In this document: one piece after another, positions 32,501 to 44,700 of the stretch
Layout: every line of letters begins with the position of its first letter
Position numbering within the stretch: the first letter of the stretch is position 1
NCBI GenBank assembly: GCA_026545225.1
Contig: CM048853.1
Span: forward strand, 48,347,755-48,411,754
Reading direction: 5' to 3'
From: Cornus controversa
Taxonomy: Eukaryota; Streptophyta; Magnoliopsida; Cornales; Cornaceae
DNA: 64,000 bases
Notes under the pieces: model-generated
Database searches by the model: none
The model's input: the letters and a program-made list of their open reading frames with translations, nothing else
Told to the model about the DNA's origin: nothing
Program-made: the position numbers and the translations under genes

Positions 32501-33581
32501 AACTGCAATCTGTCAGATGATGCCATTCAAAGGGATCTTGGTAGTCTATCCCTGTTGCAGGAATTGAATCTAGAGGGAAATCCATTCTGTAGTCTTCCAG
32601 AGAGCGTCAAGGGTCTCACCATGCTCCGATCACTTGAACTAAAAAATTGCACAAGACTCCAATTGCTTCCAGAGCTACCAATGAGTTTACAAAATTTGAA
32701 TGTAAGAGAATGCAGGTCACTGGAAATAATAACAAATCTACCAAATCTGTTGAAATCACTGGATTTCGATGTGTCTAGATGTGACAAACTAGTTGAGATT
32801 AAGAAAATGTTCAGGTTGGAAACTATTCGAAACATTGATGCAGAATGATCAAGAGTTTGCAGTTGGTTGAGTTGGAATCCATGGGAGAAGTTGAGGTGAA
32901 TTTGTTCAATAACATGACACTTAAGCACAGGACTGGTCCCATCCAGGTGCTCTCTCTCTCTCTCTCTCTCTCTCTGTTGTAATTGAAGTAATGATTTGCA
33001 TGGATCAGGGACTGTATGAAGTTGGTATATTCAGCATTTTTCATCCTGGAAATGAAGTTCCAAGCTGGTTCAGCCATAAGAGTGAAATGCCCGGGATAGG
33101 TTTCAATGTTCCTTCACTTCCTAATCTCAAGATCCGAGGCTTGAATGTGTGCTTTGTTTATGGATATGCTGATACACCTGATTACAGGAGAGATAAGATT
33201 ATGTCTGGGTTTCCATTCATTATGACAGGGTTCAACAAGACCAAGGATGTCAATTGGTCTTATTGCCCGACGTTTATAGGGACTCCAGATGCCGGGAAAA
33301 ATATGACATACTCAAGCCATTGGAAGATTGAGAATCCGTTGGAAGTTGGTGTTGAAGTGGATTTGTGGGAGGAATTTGAAGTAAAGGAGTTTGGAGTCCA
33401 CATTGTGTATGAACAAGAGGAGAGGGATACCCAACACAACACCTACAGTTGTTGTCCTCATGATGTTATTGATGGTGTAGATTTATCAGAATATCAGCTT
33501 AGTAGAGGTTTATACTTCCTCTGCCATTCTGATTTTGAGGTCTTTCAAAGGAGATTAGATTCATTTAAATTTTGTAGCTAG

Positions 33582-36254
33582 ATTAGCTGCTCTCTGGTCA
33601 ATCGTGCCACGAATTCGATCTTTCTTTGACCTATTTATTTCTCAACTTTCAATCGTTAAAGACGAAAGATTTCAAGATAACAACAATGATGATGATGGTG
33701 GCAATGATAATGATGATGATGAGGAGGAGGAGGATGAGGTTGTTTACACTGCACCACTGGAGCAGCATCTGCAACATCTCGAATCCCACCCCCGACTTAA
33801 TCCCTGAAGGACACTCTTTTTCTCCTATTTCTCTTAGCAGAGGCCTACAGGATGTTCTGATGGTAAGAGCTGTACCTTCATCTATACTTCTTGGGGAGCG
33901 TAAATATTTTTGGTATTGTATTCACTATGATCACATTTTTCTTAAACAACTAAATACACCATTACTCGTTTTTATCAGTTGTACCATTACTCTTGATTCC
34001 TTATCAACAGGCCACGATGGATATGATAACAGAAGTTGAAGACTATTCTTGAATTATTACTTTAAAGAAGTAGACGGTAGTGTAGTTTCTATGGTGTGAA
34101 AGTAAAAAATCTCGAGTTCAAATTTTACTACACCTGTTGGATTAGAAAAAGATAGTGTTAGACAATATAAATATCAAAATTATAATAGTTATTAGTTATT
34201 ATGGTATAAAAGCTAAAACGTTGAAACTTCATAGCGTCATGAATTTATTTCGGAGAGGCACATTGAATATGATAAAATTAATAAAAATAAAAATAATTCA
34301 AGTAATAGTGCAGCAAACTGTAAGAAGAAACAAGTGTAGCAACGATGTTCACAAAATTACAGTGATAAGTTTAAAGAAGAAGATAAATAAAAAAAGTTAC
34401 TTCACATACGTCATACATGATTGCAAGAAGAATAAATTGGGGAGAACTTTGAAGGAAAAAAATTTGGACTTGATTGAAGAAAGTGAATGCAAAAGTTTTA
34501 AGGGATGAATGAAATGTGGAGAAGAAAAAGAGGGGAAGAATTAGAAAGAGTGAATTTTAAGGGGGACATTTCACAAGATTACGTAAATAAAGTAAATAAT
34601 AATTGAAGAGCTAATTCAGGGGCAGTTGCCTTCTCTGAGACCAATGTGGCTCCATCGCAATTGTTATTTTCATAATTAAAATTGAAAACTATTGTTAGAC
34701 CAACAGAAGTTCACACGCGAGATATCGTCTTAATAGAAAGAAAAAAAAAAAAACTAGATTTTTTTTTTAAATTTGAATAATGTCCTTCGTTCTATAAGTA
34801 AACAAAATAGAATTTCAAGCGTGTCCCAACCACAACAAAATCAGTTGGGTTTAATGCATAAATCCCTTTTTATTGTCTTAGTGAAAAAACTATAAATAAC
34901 AATTAACTCAATTTCAAATTTTATTGCACACTAAAATTATCGTGCATTATTTGTTACTTTTTGTATGTGTTATGGAATGAAAACAAAGAGAATTACTAAT
35001 TATTTAAAAAATAATGATAGATATAATGAAAATTATCACCTATTTTTCGAAACAGAGCAGTAAAAAACAAATGCACACGTACACATTAATGGCCAATTCT
35101 AAACAAAAGTGTCTCTAAAGTCCAAACCAGAACAGTTGAGTGAATTATAAGACCAAGTACACAGTAAAAAAAGATTACAAGGAGTTCCTAAAAAGTAGTA
35201 TACTTGCCGGTTGCCACCAGTATCTTACAATAGTATATATCTTTAATCTAAAATCAAAGTTATACTACCAATTTCCAATTACAATAAATAACTATTATAA
35301 GGACTTTCTTCTAAGAGACCAGTCTTACGGATATTTTATAATTACACTTTATAAGTGAAGATTTAGAATAATTACACTTATAAAGTGGAGATTTTGAATT
35401 CAATTCCATTTTCTTGAGACCAATCTCATTGGATATTCTGACAATGAGACTTTTTATGTATCTAGACAGACCAGACTAGATTGTTATCACTCATAGAGTG
35501 GAGCCCAATAAACAAAATAATAATAATAATAGAAAAAAAAAGTACACTCAAATTTAAATCAGTCCATGTCCTTCCACTTAAACTGCACTCAAATTTACCC
35601 ATTTAACTCTTTTTTGATTATAGGCAAATGAGACAAGTTCGAACAAACATATATCGTTAAACAAATGCAATTATACCGAAGTTTGAACAATGTCTTCTTC
35701 AGACTCCTTTAAGTCTCCCAACGTGTTCGAACAAACATATCGTTAAGCAAATGTAATTGTGCCAAAGTTTGAATAATGTCTTCTTCAGTCTTTTTTAGGT
35801 TCCCAACATGTTCATGAATATACGAGACTTATTAAGATTTGTGAAGAATGATTAAATAAATTAAATTAAATGAGATGACTTTAAGATTGGTGATTAGTGT
35901 CTGAGTTGAACTCGAACAACCTGTTTATGGAATTGATGGAATTCAATTAGCTATTTAATTGGTTGACTTAGTTGAGCTTGAACAGGTAAAACCGTGTAAA
36001 AAACTCTCCGAGATGCACATTAAACATTTGGTCCCCCATTAGAGTAGTAATGGGGGACCAAAAGAGAGTAGTAAAAAAGAAATGCACACATCCAAGACCA
36101 CTGGACAATTCTAAACAAAAGTGTTATGTTAAATTATAATAGTGAGAGTGCCTTATTTCAAATTTTGTTTGTTTGTCAAGCTCTAATTAATCGGGACCAA
36201 TGGAAAGGTACCTAGAGTTAAGTCTCCGTAGTCAAAATTTGTAAGTGGCTTCCT
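33582..36254. other. Downstream of TNL-B; no gene recognised
   Basis: The first 300 bp look like 3'UTR: a phrase near 33840 (CAGAGGCCTACAGGATGT) matches the TNL-C 3' flank near 45778, and a (GAT)n/(GAG)n tract lies near 33686-33735. Further on are an 88-bp tandem duplication (35637-35812) and a perfect hairpin (36028-36061). No protein domain is seen. Confidence 0.5.
35637..35812. repeat. 88-bp tandem duplication, two units
   Basis: Both units start GTTCGAACAAACATAT and contain GTCTTCTTCAG; unit two starts at 35725. They differ at several positions. Confidence 0.8.
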
Positions 36255-37680
36255 CGAAATTATTTTGGATAAATTACTTTAATATCCTCTCAAGTTTGAC
36301 TTAATTACCTTCAGATTAAAGTTCTTTCAAATTTACCATGACACCCCCATCAACTGACAATCCGTTAAACAAAATCACATTTGATATACAATTACAAAAC
36401 TACTTTCAAATTATAATACTATTGTGCAAAATAATCGCAATTTCTAATAATTTGACTGAAATTAATGTATTTTATATATTCATGTTTTTCGTCAATGCTA
36501 CACCAACAATATCACTATTAATGGTAGTTTTGGTATTTTAATTTTTTTTATTTTAATTAACTTTCACAGAGTTGACCACCATATTTGAAGAAGTTTAACA
36601 AGGATAAGAGGTCAAGAGTAATATATCCAATTATTTTGGATAAATATTATCTACCTCCTCTTAGGTTTGTCGAAATAACATTTACTTCCCATTTACGTTT
36701 CATAATCTCGTTTATCTCCCCTCTTAGTAACCGCCATTTAAGTAACTAACGGTAATGCGTAAAATCATCATTCTGCCCATAAGTTACTGTTTTCCCTTTT
36801 TTTTTTTTTATTCTTCTCTCTTCTCCTCCTCTCTCACTCTCCCTTTTCCCTTGCCCATTGTGGAGATTCTTCAATGGTAATCTAGCAATCAGAAAGATGG
36901 CTTTAATATGCTCTAATCCAATAAGAAGTTAAAAATTCGTTTAACGAATATTCAGAAACCAAATTACCCAACCTCAAGGGTCACAAACATAGCATGCCCC
37001 ATGTGCAAAGAAGCAGTAACATTAGGTAGGAGGCGGCATTGAAATTACAAATCGGTCACTTTCCCTGTGAAGTTTGGCTTGAAATACCCTTGAGAATCCC
37101 ACCTAGCAACCAACCCTTGCACATTATAGATAATGAGTTGTGAATTGAAATGATTTTCTGAGGCGTTATCAAGCACACACGGATTATGGCAAAGGACTAT
37201 GAGAACAAGATCTTCATTGAAAAACTTGTATAAGAAATCTTACAGAATATGTGAGCATGAGTGAGACTCATGCACAATAATGGCTGAAGCTTGCTTGACT
37301 AGGAATAATTGATGATGAGTCTTCGGTAACCGGAGTATCTGGCCTAATAGTCACCATGGTAGTCTTCGCTAGCTGAAGCACACCCATATGAGGAGAGAGA
37401 AGGAGAAAGAACAGAGAGACAATGGAGGAAGAAGAGAGAGAAAAAGAAATAAATAAATAAAAGTCAATAAGGTTAAAAATATTATTTCATATGTTAGAGG
37501 GACAAAATAAACATTTTATTTGTTTACTATAGTTGACACTAGCGTTATCGTAATAAAAAGAGAAGTGACAAAATCTCATCAGTAGTGTGGAGTAAGTGAA
37601 ATTATGAAATATTGAAGGCATGTTACTGTTATTTGGACAAATCTAGAGATATATAATAATATTTACCCAATTATTTTCGT
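36255..37680. mobile_element. Two abutting elements with related inverted termini (tentative)
   Basis: The phrase TTTTGGATAAATTACTTTA near 36265 is roughly the reverse complement of the phrase ending near 36638. ATTTTGGATAAATATTATC near 36637 is roughly the reverse complement of GATATATAATAATATTTACC near 37648-37667. This suggests a 0.38-kb and a 1.04-kb MITE-like element side by side with similar termini. No coding capacity is seen. Confidence 0.4.
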
Positions 37681-37789
37681 CTTTAAACTCTGATTCTCAC
37701 TCTTTGTTCTCTTGGAGTAGCGTTGGTGTAGGCATAGGGTCAATAAATTGTCCCACCAGAAATTGCAAGGAAGCTTCGTTCAGTGAATG

Positions 37790-37862
37790 CCGCCTATATT
37801 CCTTTCCTTTCCCTCCCTACTTTTTCTACCATTTCAGATTTTACCCTCTTTTATCTAGGTCA

Positions 37863-37903
<41 letters not shown>

Positions 37904-37986
37904 CTTCGATCAACCAAACAATTTCAATCTTTCTGTGAAGTGATCAATCATCTAACACTGGAAGAATCTTTCTTCGGCAATTACAG
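37790..37986 (+). promoter_or_regulatory. 5'UTR exon region of TNL-C with (CT)n tract
   Basis: The leader is homologous to that of TNL-B and contains a (CT)n tract at about 37866-37900. It ends GGCAATTACAG before the donor GTAACATTT at 37987. The acceptor TTATACAG at 38671 opens the TIR exon. The transcription start is not determined. Confidence 0.65.
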
Positions 37987-38715
37987 GTAACATTTTGTTT
38001 CTTTGAAAGACCCATTGCTCATTATCACAAGTTAGTTAATTACCTTTGAATCTTTCATACCAATAAGTTAATTAATACTGCTAACATCTTTTACCTCTTT
38101 TATCTTGGTTTCTATGCTTTGAAAGACGATCTAAGGTCAAGAAAAACCAATAAGATTTTTTATTTATTTTTACATAGGATTCATAGTTTAATTGGTGGGA
38201 AAATTGAAGACGATGATGTTGATTATGTCAAGGAGTACTGCTTTTGGTGATCAATGTAGTTATGCTTTCTGAGAATTAATGTCGGATCGGTTAAGAAATA
38301 ACATGTTCATATGGTGGCAAAATTTAAATGTTTATGTCGAAGACAAGCGAGGGTAAAATCATAAATTAATGAACTTAATATAATATTGTTTTCTGTTTTG
38401 TTTTGGATGTCGCATAGACCTCAAATAATTGAGTCAAAATTTTGTTGAGTTATTGAGTTAAGCTAAAATCTTTGTGAACCCAATTTAAAGCATTTGTATT
38501 TGTCTGCACTTTTTGTTACATGTGTTTTCCATTCAACCTTGCCTCATGTATAATTTGTTTTTGTAGAATTTTCATATGGGATTTTAATTAATTTTGCTTA
38601 TTACATTATATATTTTATTTATTTATTGACATCTTATATATACGCATATTGGTTGTGCTGTGATTATACAGATTGTGTGTAGCACTTGTTCATTGATTCC
38701 CTTGATCTTTGTTCG

Positions 38716-41700
38716 ATGGCTGCTATGGGATACCAAGAAGCCTCCCCAGTTCGGTGTTCTTATCATGTTTTCTTGAGTTTCAGAGGCGAAGACACCCGGA
38801 AGACCTTTACCGATCACCTTTATACAGCTCTGCTACATGCAGGAATACGCACATTTAGAGATGATGATGAACTTGGGAGAGGAGATGATATCTACCCTGA
38901 ACTGATGAAGGGAATCAAAGAGTCAAGGATTTCAATAATTGTCTTTTCAAAAGACTATGCATCTTCAACATGGTGCCTTGATGAACTTCTAAGAATCCTT
39001 GAACGCAAGAAGAGTGTTGGTCATATGATTTTGCCTGTGTTCTACCATGTGGAACCATCCGTTGTAAGGTGGCAAACGGAAAGTTTTGCAGTATCATTTG
39101 CAGAACATGAAAAGAGATTGAAGTCAAAGTCTGATGAAATAAAGGAGGAGGGAATGGACAAGATAAGGAGGTGGAAGGAAGCTTTGAAAGAAGTTGCAAA
39201 TTTGTCGGGATCAGTTTTAAAAGATGAGTAAGCTTCTTTGATTCCTTTCTTTGACATCATTTGGTTCAAGTACTCAAATCCTTAGCTGCATGTCTTTGGA
39301 TGCTTATATTACTGTCCCTCCATTTTATTTATTAACTATAGCATTTAAAACATGATGCAAGTTTCAACTCTTGATCTCAAAACTTTACTAACGTTAAGAA
39401 GATTATATTTAGCCATTTAGAATTTTTATTCTGGAAAATTGATTATAAAGAATAGAAACTTCCCCAAACTACTGGACGTTAAGAATAGAAACTTAAGATG
39501 CGAGACATAGTATTGATATAGAGATTTCACCATAAGATTCCTATTTCAAAAGCATGAAGAAAAGAAAAGAAGATGGATAGTGAATGAAAGGACTATCATG
39601 GACATCATTTCAACAATTTTTATTTATAATACATTATGTATGAATAAAAATGATATGAAGTATAGATAAAAAAAGAAGAAGAATCAGAAATTAGAATAGA
39701 AATTTTAATCAAATTAAGTCTCATAACTTTACATGCATTTTGATACCAGTATTCTTTGAAGAATTAATAAGAAATTAGTTGCATTTTTAATCCAAATCGT
39801 AGCCAATTAACAATTGACTTGTGGAAGTTAACATAAGTTGGTCAATCATCAACTCACAATTTGAATTAAGAAAATCCTATGTCAAAGCTCATTCAAAATG
39901 TGAAACTTCAATCAAGATCACTCGAGAAAATCAATTAGAGAACATATTGTTTATTATATAAAAAAATGAATATTTGAAATTAATTATGTTGAATATATTA
40001 TGACTAATGAATGCTTGTAGTTGTAAAAACACTATTTGTTGATATACTTAAAAATATACACCCTAATATACATATACACATACGCACAAACATATACACA
40101 ACTATATACAGCTATTCGCACACATATACACAACTATATATACACATATATATGCTTATCACACACAAATACAAGTATATACACACATATAAACACACAA
40201 CCATATACACATGGAAGAACTTTGAAAAAAACAAAAATAAAAATAAAGAAAGAAAGACTCCAAAAATTGATGAAGCTTTAAGAATAGAAAAACCACTAGG
40301 GCTATGAACCATAAGAATTGTCATAAAATTGCTTGCTCAAGTTGGGTTTGAGATTTTGCAAATATTCTTGTACTTCTACAATATTCTTTCTTTCATACAT
40401 TTTCAACTCATCATTGATTGTGAAATTATATTAATTCAAAATTGTCATAAATATTCATCGTTTTCCATTAATATATATTTGTGTGGTAATGGTCACTCCG
40501 AAAGCATGAAACTTAGGTTATTGTGTTTGAATTTTCATTTAACCTCTTAATTCGTTTCAACTTACAACACGTTTGTTTTTTCCTTTTTCTATTTCCATCA
40601 CAATTTGTAGGTAGGACCGTAGGAGGCAAATTTTATTCAAGAAATCGTTCAAGATTTTGAAAACAAATTGAATCGCCCAATCTTAAGTGTTTGTCAATAT
40701 TTAGTTGGATTGGATTCTCGTATAAAAGGCATTAATTTGCATTTACAAGATGAATCAAGTAAAGTTGACATAATAACAATCTATGGGATGGGATGGGTGG
40801 CATTGGCAAGACAACCTTTGCCAAAACTTTGTATAACCTAAACTCGTACAAAGTTGAATGTAGCAGTTTTCTTACAAATATAAAAGAAACATTAAAAGAG
40901 TCCAATGGTTTGGGCTGTTTACAAAGGCAACTTCTTTCAAATATTTCAAAGGGAAAAAAGGTAAAAATTAGCAATGTTGATAAAGGACTCACAATGATCA
41001 AAGATGCTCTTTGCTCAGAAAGAGTTTACTTGTTTTTGATGGTGTGGATCAATTAGACCAATTAAAGGTCTAATTAAATGCAGTGCTCGCAATGAGAGGC
41101 TTGTTTCAACAAGGAAGTATATAACAAGTAGAAATGAGCAATTACTCTCAAACACATGATAATCCTGGTAACAACATTATGAACTACATGCATTAAAGTG
41201 TCCAACCTATTTTCTTTAAAAAATTGATATTAAACACATATCACAATATGTAATGAACAAAAATTAACTATAATGACAAGATAGGAGAATAATATTATAT
41301 GTAATATAATATATTCTTTTTTATATTAGAATAGCTTCATCTTCTAACTTATGAAGATTTAGTATAAAAATTATAAATTAATTAAAGTTCTTTAATTGTC
41401 TTACGTACTCAATAGATAAAATGATAAATAAACGAAAATCTATTTATAATAACTGTGCCCACGCCATGTTCGTGTCCTATTTTTTTTTAAATTTGACGAA
41501 TCAATGTATCTGTGTTGTATCATGTCCATGCTCGTACTTTTTAACTTGGACCTTATTGGTCGGAATTAACTCCATCTGACATAGGACCTATTGTAGCCCC
41601 ATTTAGGCTTATAATTAAGCTCGATTACAAGCCCAAAGCCGGGCTCAAAACTTCAGCGTAATGCCTGGGCCTTGGTGTGACAAATTTTTATTGGCCAGTC

Positions 41701-44700
41701 TATAGAGTTGTTAAAACCCAATAGGCTTCTTCCTGAGCCACAAAATTTTAACAGCTTTAGATAGTGACGATTGGTCAACTAACTATTAACTCTCTTTGGT
41801 CAATAGTCAGTAGAGTAATGATTTGGGTAAAAGAGTGCCACTGATCTCTAATTAATTTTTATGAAGAGACTAATGCAAAATGTAGGCAGAATTGTTTGTC
41901 TCAATTTTTTTTCTTTCTTTTTTTAAAAAAATCCCATTAAAATATGAATTTACATGCCTTCAATAACTTAAATTCTGGGTGTTTTAAATGAAATAAAAGC
42001 ACGCGCTTTAGGAATAGAAATGTCGTTAGGATTATGAAAAATAAGAAGCATTTGTCATGAAATTGTTTTTCAAGCTAGATTCGGAATTTCTTGTTTGTTC
42101 TTGATTTTGCGACAATTTTTTTTTTTTTTCTATTTACATATCTTGAAGATATCATTGATTGTGTAATTCTATTAATTCAAGATTTTACAGTGTTCAATCG
42201 TTTGCATGAATATATTTGAGTGGTAATGGCTAAATTAAATATCATGAAATTTATTCTCTCTTGTTTGCATTTTCATTTAACTCCTTCACTCGTTTCAACT
42301 AACAAGAAGTTCTCAATTTGTAGGTATGAGTCAAAATTTATCCAGAAAATTGTTAAAGAGATTGGAAACAAATTGAATCGCACAGTGTTGAGTGTTTGTT
42401 CATACCCAGTTGGATTAGATTCTCGTATAAATGACATTAATTTGTGGTTACAAGATGGATCAAGCGAAGTCGGGATAGTGGCAATCTGTGGGATGCGTGG
42501 AATAGGGAAGACAACTATTGCAAAAACTGTGTATAACCTGAACTTTGACAGATTTGAAGGTAGCAGTTTTCTTGCAAATGTAAAAGAAACATCAGAAGAA
42601 TTCAATGGTCTAGTTCGTTTACAAAGACAACTCCTTTCAGATATTTTAAAGGGGAAAAAAGTAAAAATTAGCAGTGTTGATGAAGGAATCATAAAGATAA
42701 GAGATGCTATTGGCTGCAAAAGAATTTTACTTGTTCTTGATGATGTGGATCAACTAGACCAATTAAATGCAATACTCATGATGAGAGGTTGGTTTCAACA
42801 AGGAAGTAAAATTATCATAACAACTTCAAATGAGCAATTGCTGAAGGCACATGAACTGCACAAGATGCACAAAGTTAAGGAATTGACTTACGATGAATCA
42901 TTTCAGCTCTTCAGTAGGCATGCCTTTGGACAAGACCACCCTATTGAAGGATATATGAAGCACACAAAAGGGGTTGTACAGTATTGCGGAGGGCATCCTC
43001 TAGCTCTTCAAATTTTGGGTTCTTCACTATCTGGGAGAAGCGTAGATGTGTGGGAAAGTGCAATAAAGAAACTGGAAGAAATTCCTGACAGTCAGATCCT
43101 AAAAAAGCTCAAAATAAGCTTTGATTCTTTACAAGACGACCATGATAAAAATTTATTTCTTGACATTTCGTGTTTCTTTGTTAGAAAGGACATAGATGTA
43201 ATAATTACAATACTAGATGAATGTGGTTTTTGCACAAAGGTTGGGATTCAGAATCTCATCGATAGATGTCTCTTAACAATCGAAGAAAATAACAAGTTGA
43301 CAATGCATCAGTTGATTCGAGAGATGGGAAGAGAGATTATACGCCAAGAATCACCCAAGGAACCTGGGAAGCGCAGTAGAGTGTGGCATCGTAAGGATGC
43401 CTTGTATGTATTAAGAGAAAAAACTGTAAGAAACATGCCGCTCATGTCTATTTTTATTGTTTTGTTGGTCTGTTACTTATGAACCTCTCTTATCAGGGCA
43501 CAGAAACAATTGAAGGCCTCATCCTAAATTTGCATGTGTCAGAGCAAGATCGGTCTGCTCAGAATTTCTTTGGTTTAGATAATTCAAAAAGACATCCTTC
43601 TGAAGATTTTCTTGATAAATCAACATTGCCTTGTGGAAGCAATTCATCAAAGCGCCGTCGTCTAGGCTTTTTCTCTTGGCTCCCCACAAACTCTGCCTCG
43701 ACAGAATCATTTTCCACTTCAAATGAAGTAGACTTAAGAACTGATGCATTTTCAAGGATGCACAAATTAAGACTACTCCAGCTCAATAATGCAATGCTAA
43801 CTGGAGACTACAAAGAATTTCCTAGGAAGTTAAGATGGTTGTGTTGGCGTGGGTTTCCTTTAAAATCTATACCCAGTGAGTTCATTCTAGATAGCCTGGT
43901 TGCTCTTGATTTGCGAAATAGCAGCTTGAAACAAGTTTGGAAGGGAATCAAGGTATAATGCTAACTTGTTTATCTTTTTCTTTTTCTTTTTCTGGAGTAT
44001 TAATATTAATATTCATAGATATTTATTTCCTACTTTTTGACAACAGGTGCTCAGATCATTGAAAATCCTCAACCTTAGTCATTCCCATGGCCTTACCCAT
44101 ACGCCCAATTTTTCAAAACTCCCTAATCTTGAGAGATTGATTCTTAAATATTGCATAAATTTGATCGAGGTTCACGAATCCATTGGGGAATTAGAGAGAC
44201 TTGTTCTGTTAAATCTAAAAGGCTGCGAGAATCTTAGGAATCTTCCCACAAAGATTGGTCAGCTAAAATCTCTTGAGAATCTCATCCTCTCTGGTTGCTC
44301 AAAGCTTGACAATTTGCCAAAAGAGCTGTGCGAGATGGAATCTTTAAAGGTTCTTCATGCAGATGGTGTTGCAATAAATCAACTACCCTCCACCAGCAGT
44401 GACATAATATCATGGCATTCCCACTGGTTCTCTTGGGTGTCGAGACCAAGAAAGGCTCCAGAATCAATTAGTTCTTCATTGGTTTGCTTGCCACACTCAT
44501 TAATAAGCTTGAGTCTTGCAAACTGCAATCTGTTAGATGATACCATTCCAAGGGATCTTTGTAGCCTATCCCTGTTGCGTGATTTGAATCTAGAGGCAAA
44601 TCCAATCTCTAGCCTTCCAGAAAGCATCAAGAATCTCACCATGCTCGAGACACTTGGTTTAGATGATTGCACAAGACTCCAATTGCTTCCAGAAAGCATA

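Larger units (their letters stand above)
19342..33581 (+). pseudogene. TNL-B: TIR-NBS-LRR-C-JID gene with frame lesions
   Basis: Exons by paralogue comparison: 19342-19844 (TIR), 30462-31560 (NB-ARC), linker from 31638 to 31920, 32027-32946 (LRR), 33009-33581 (C-JID). The start ATG at 19342 follows the 5'UTR-intron acceptor at 19297. The TIR has FLSFRGKDTRKTF and WCLNEL, keeping the putative NADase glutamate. The NBS has canonical GMGGIGKTT, VLLVLDDVDQ, GLPLAL and MHR. Two lesions: a deletion of about 90 bp in the linker exon shifts the frame to a stop at 31710 if the conserved acceptor is used, and one missing base near 32845 gives a TGA that removes the C-JID. An alternative acceptor at 31707 would restore the first lesion and give about 878 aa without C-JID; the conserved acceptor gives a 558-aa TIR-NBS protein. 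Intron 1 is 10.6 kb and full of transposons. Confidence 0.85.

Noticed and set aside
33604..33807. Acidic frame with a run of Asp/Glu downstream of TNL-B
   Set aside because: It is generated by a (GAT)n/(GAG)n microsatellite in the likely 3'UTR; no start context or homology.
34155..35358. Lys/Ile-rich frames
   Set aside because: AT-rich chance frames with no domain or codon signal.
40011..40324. Tyr/His/Thr-rich frames in TNL-C intron 1
   Set aside because: They come from an ACATAT/ACAC-rich low-complexity tract.
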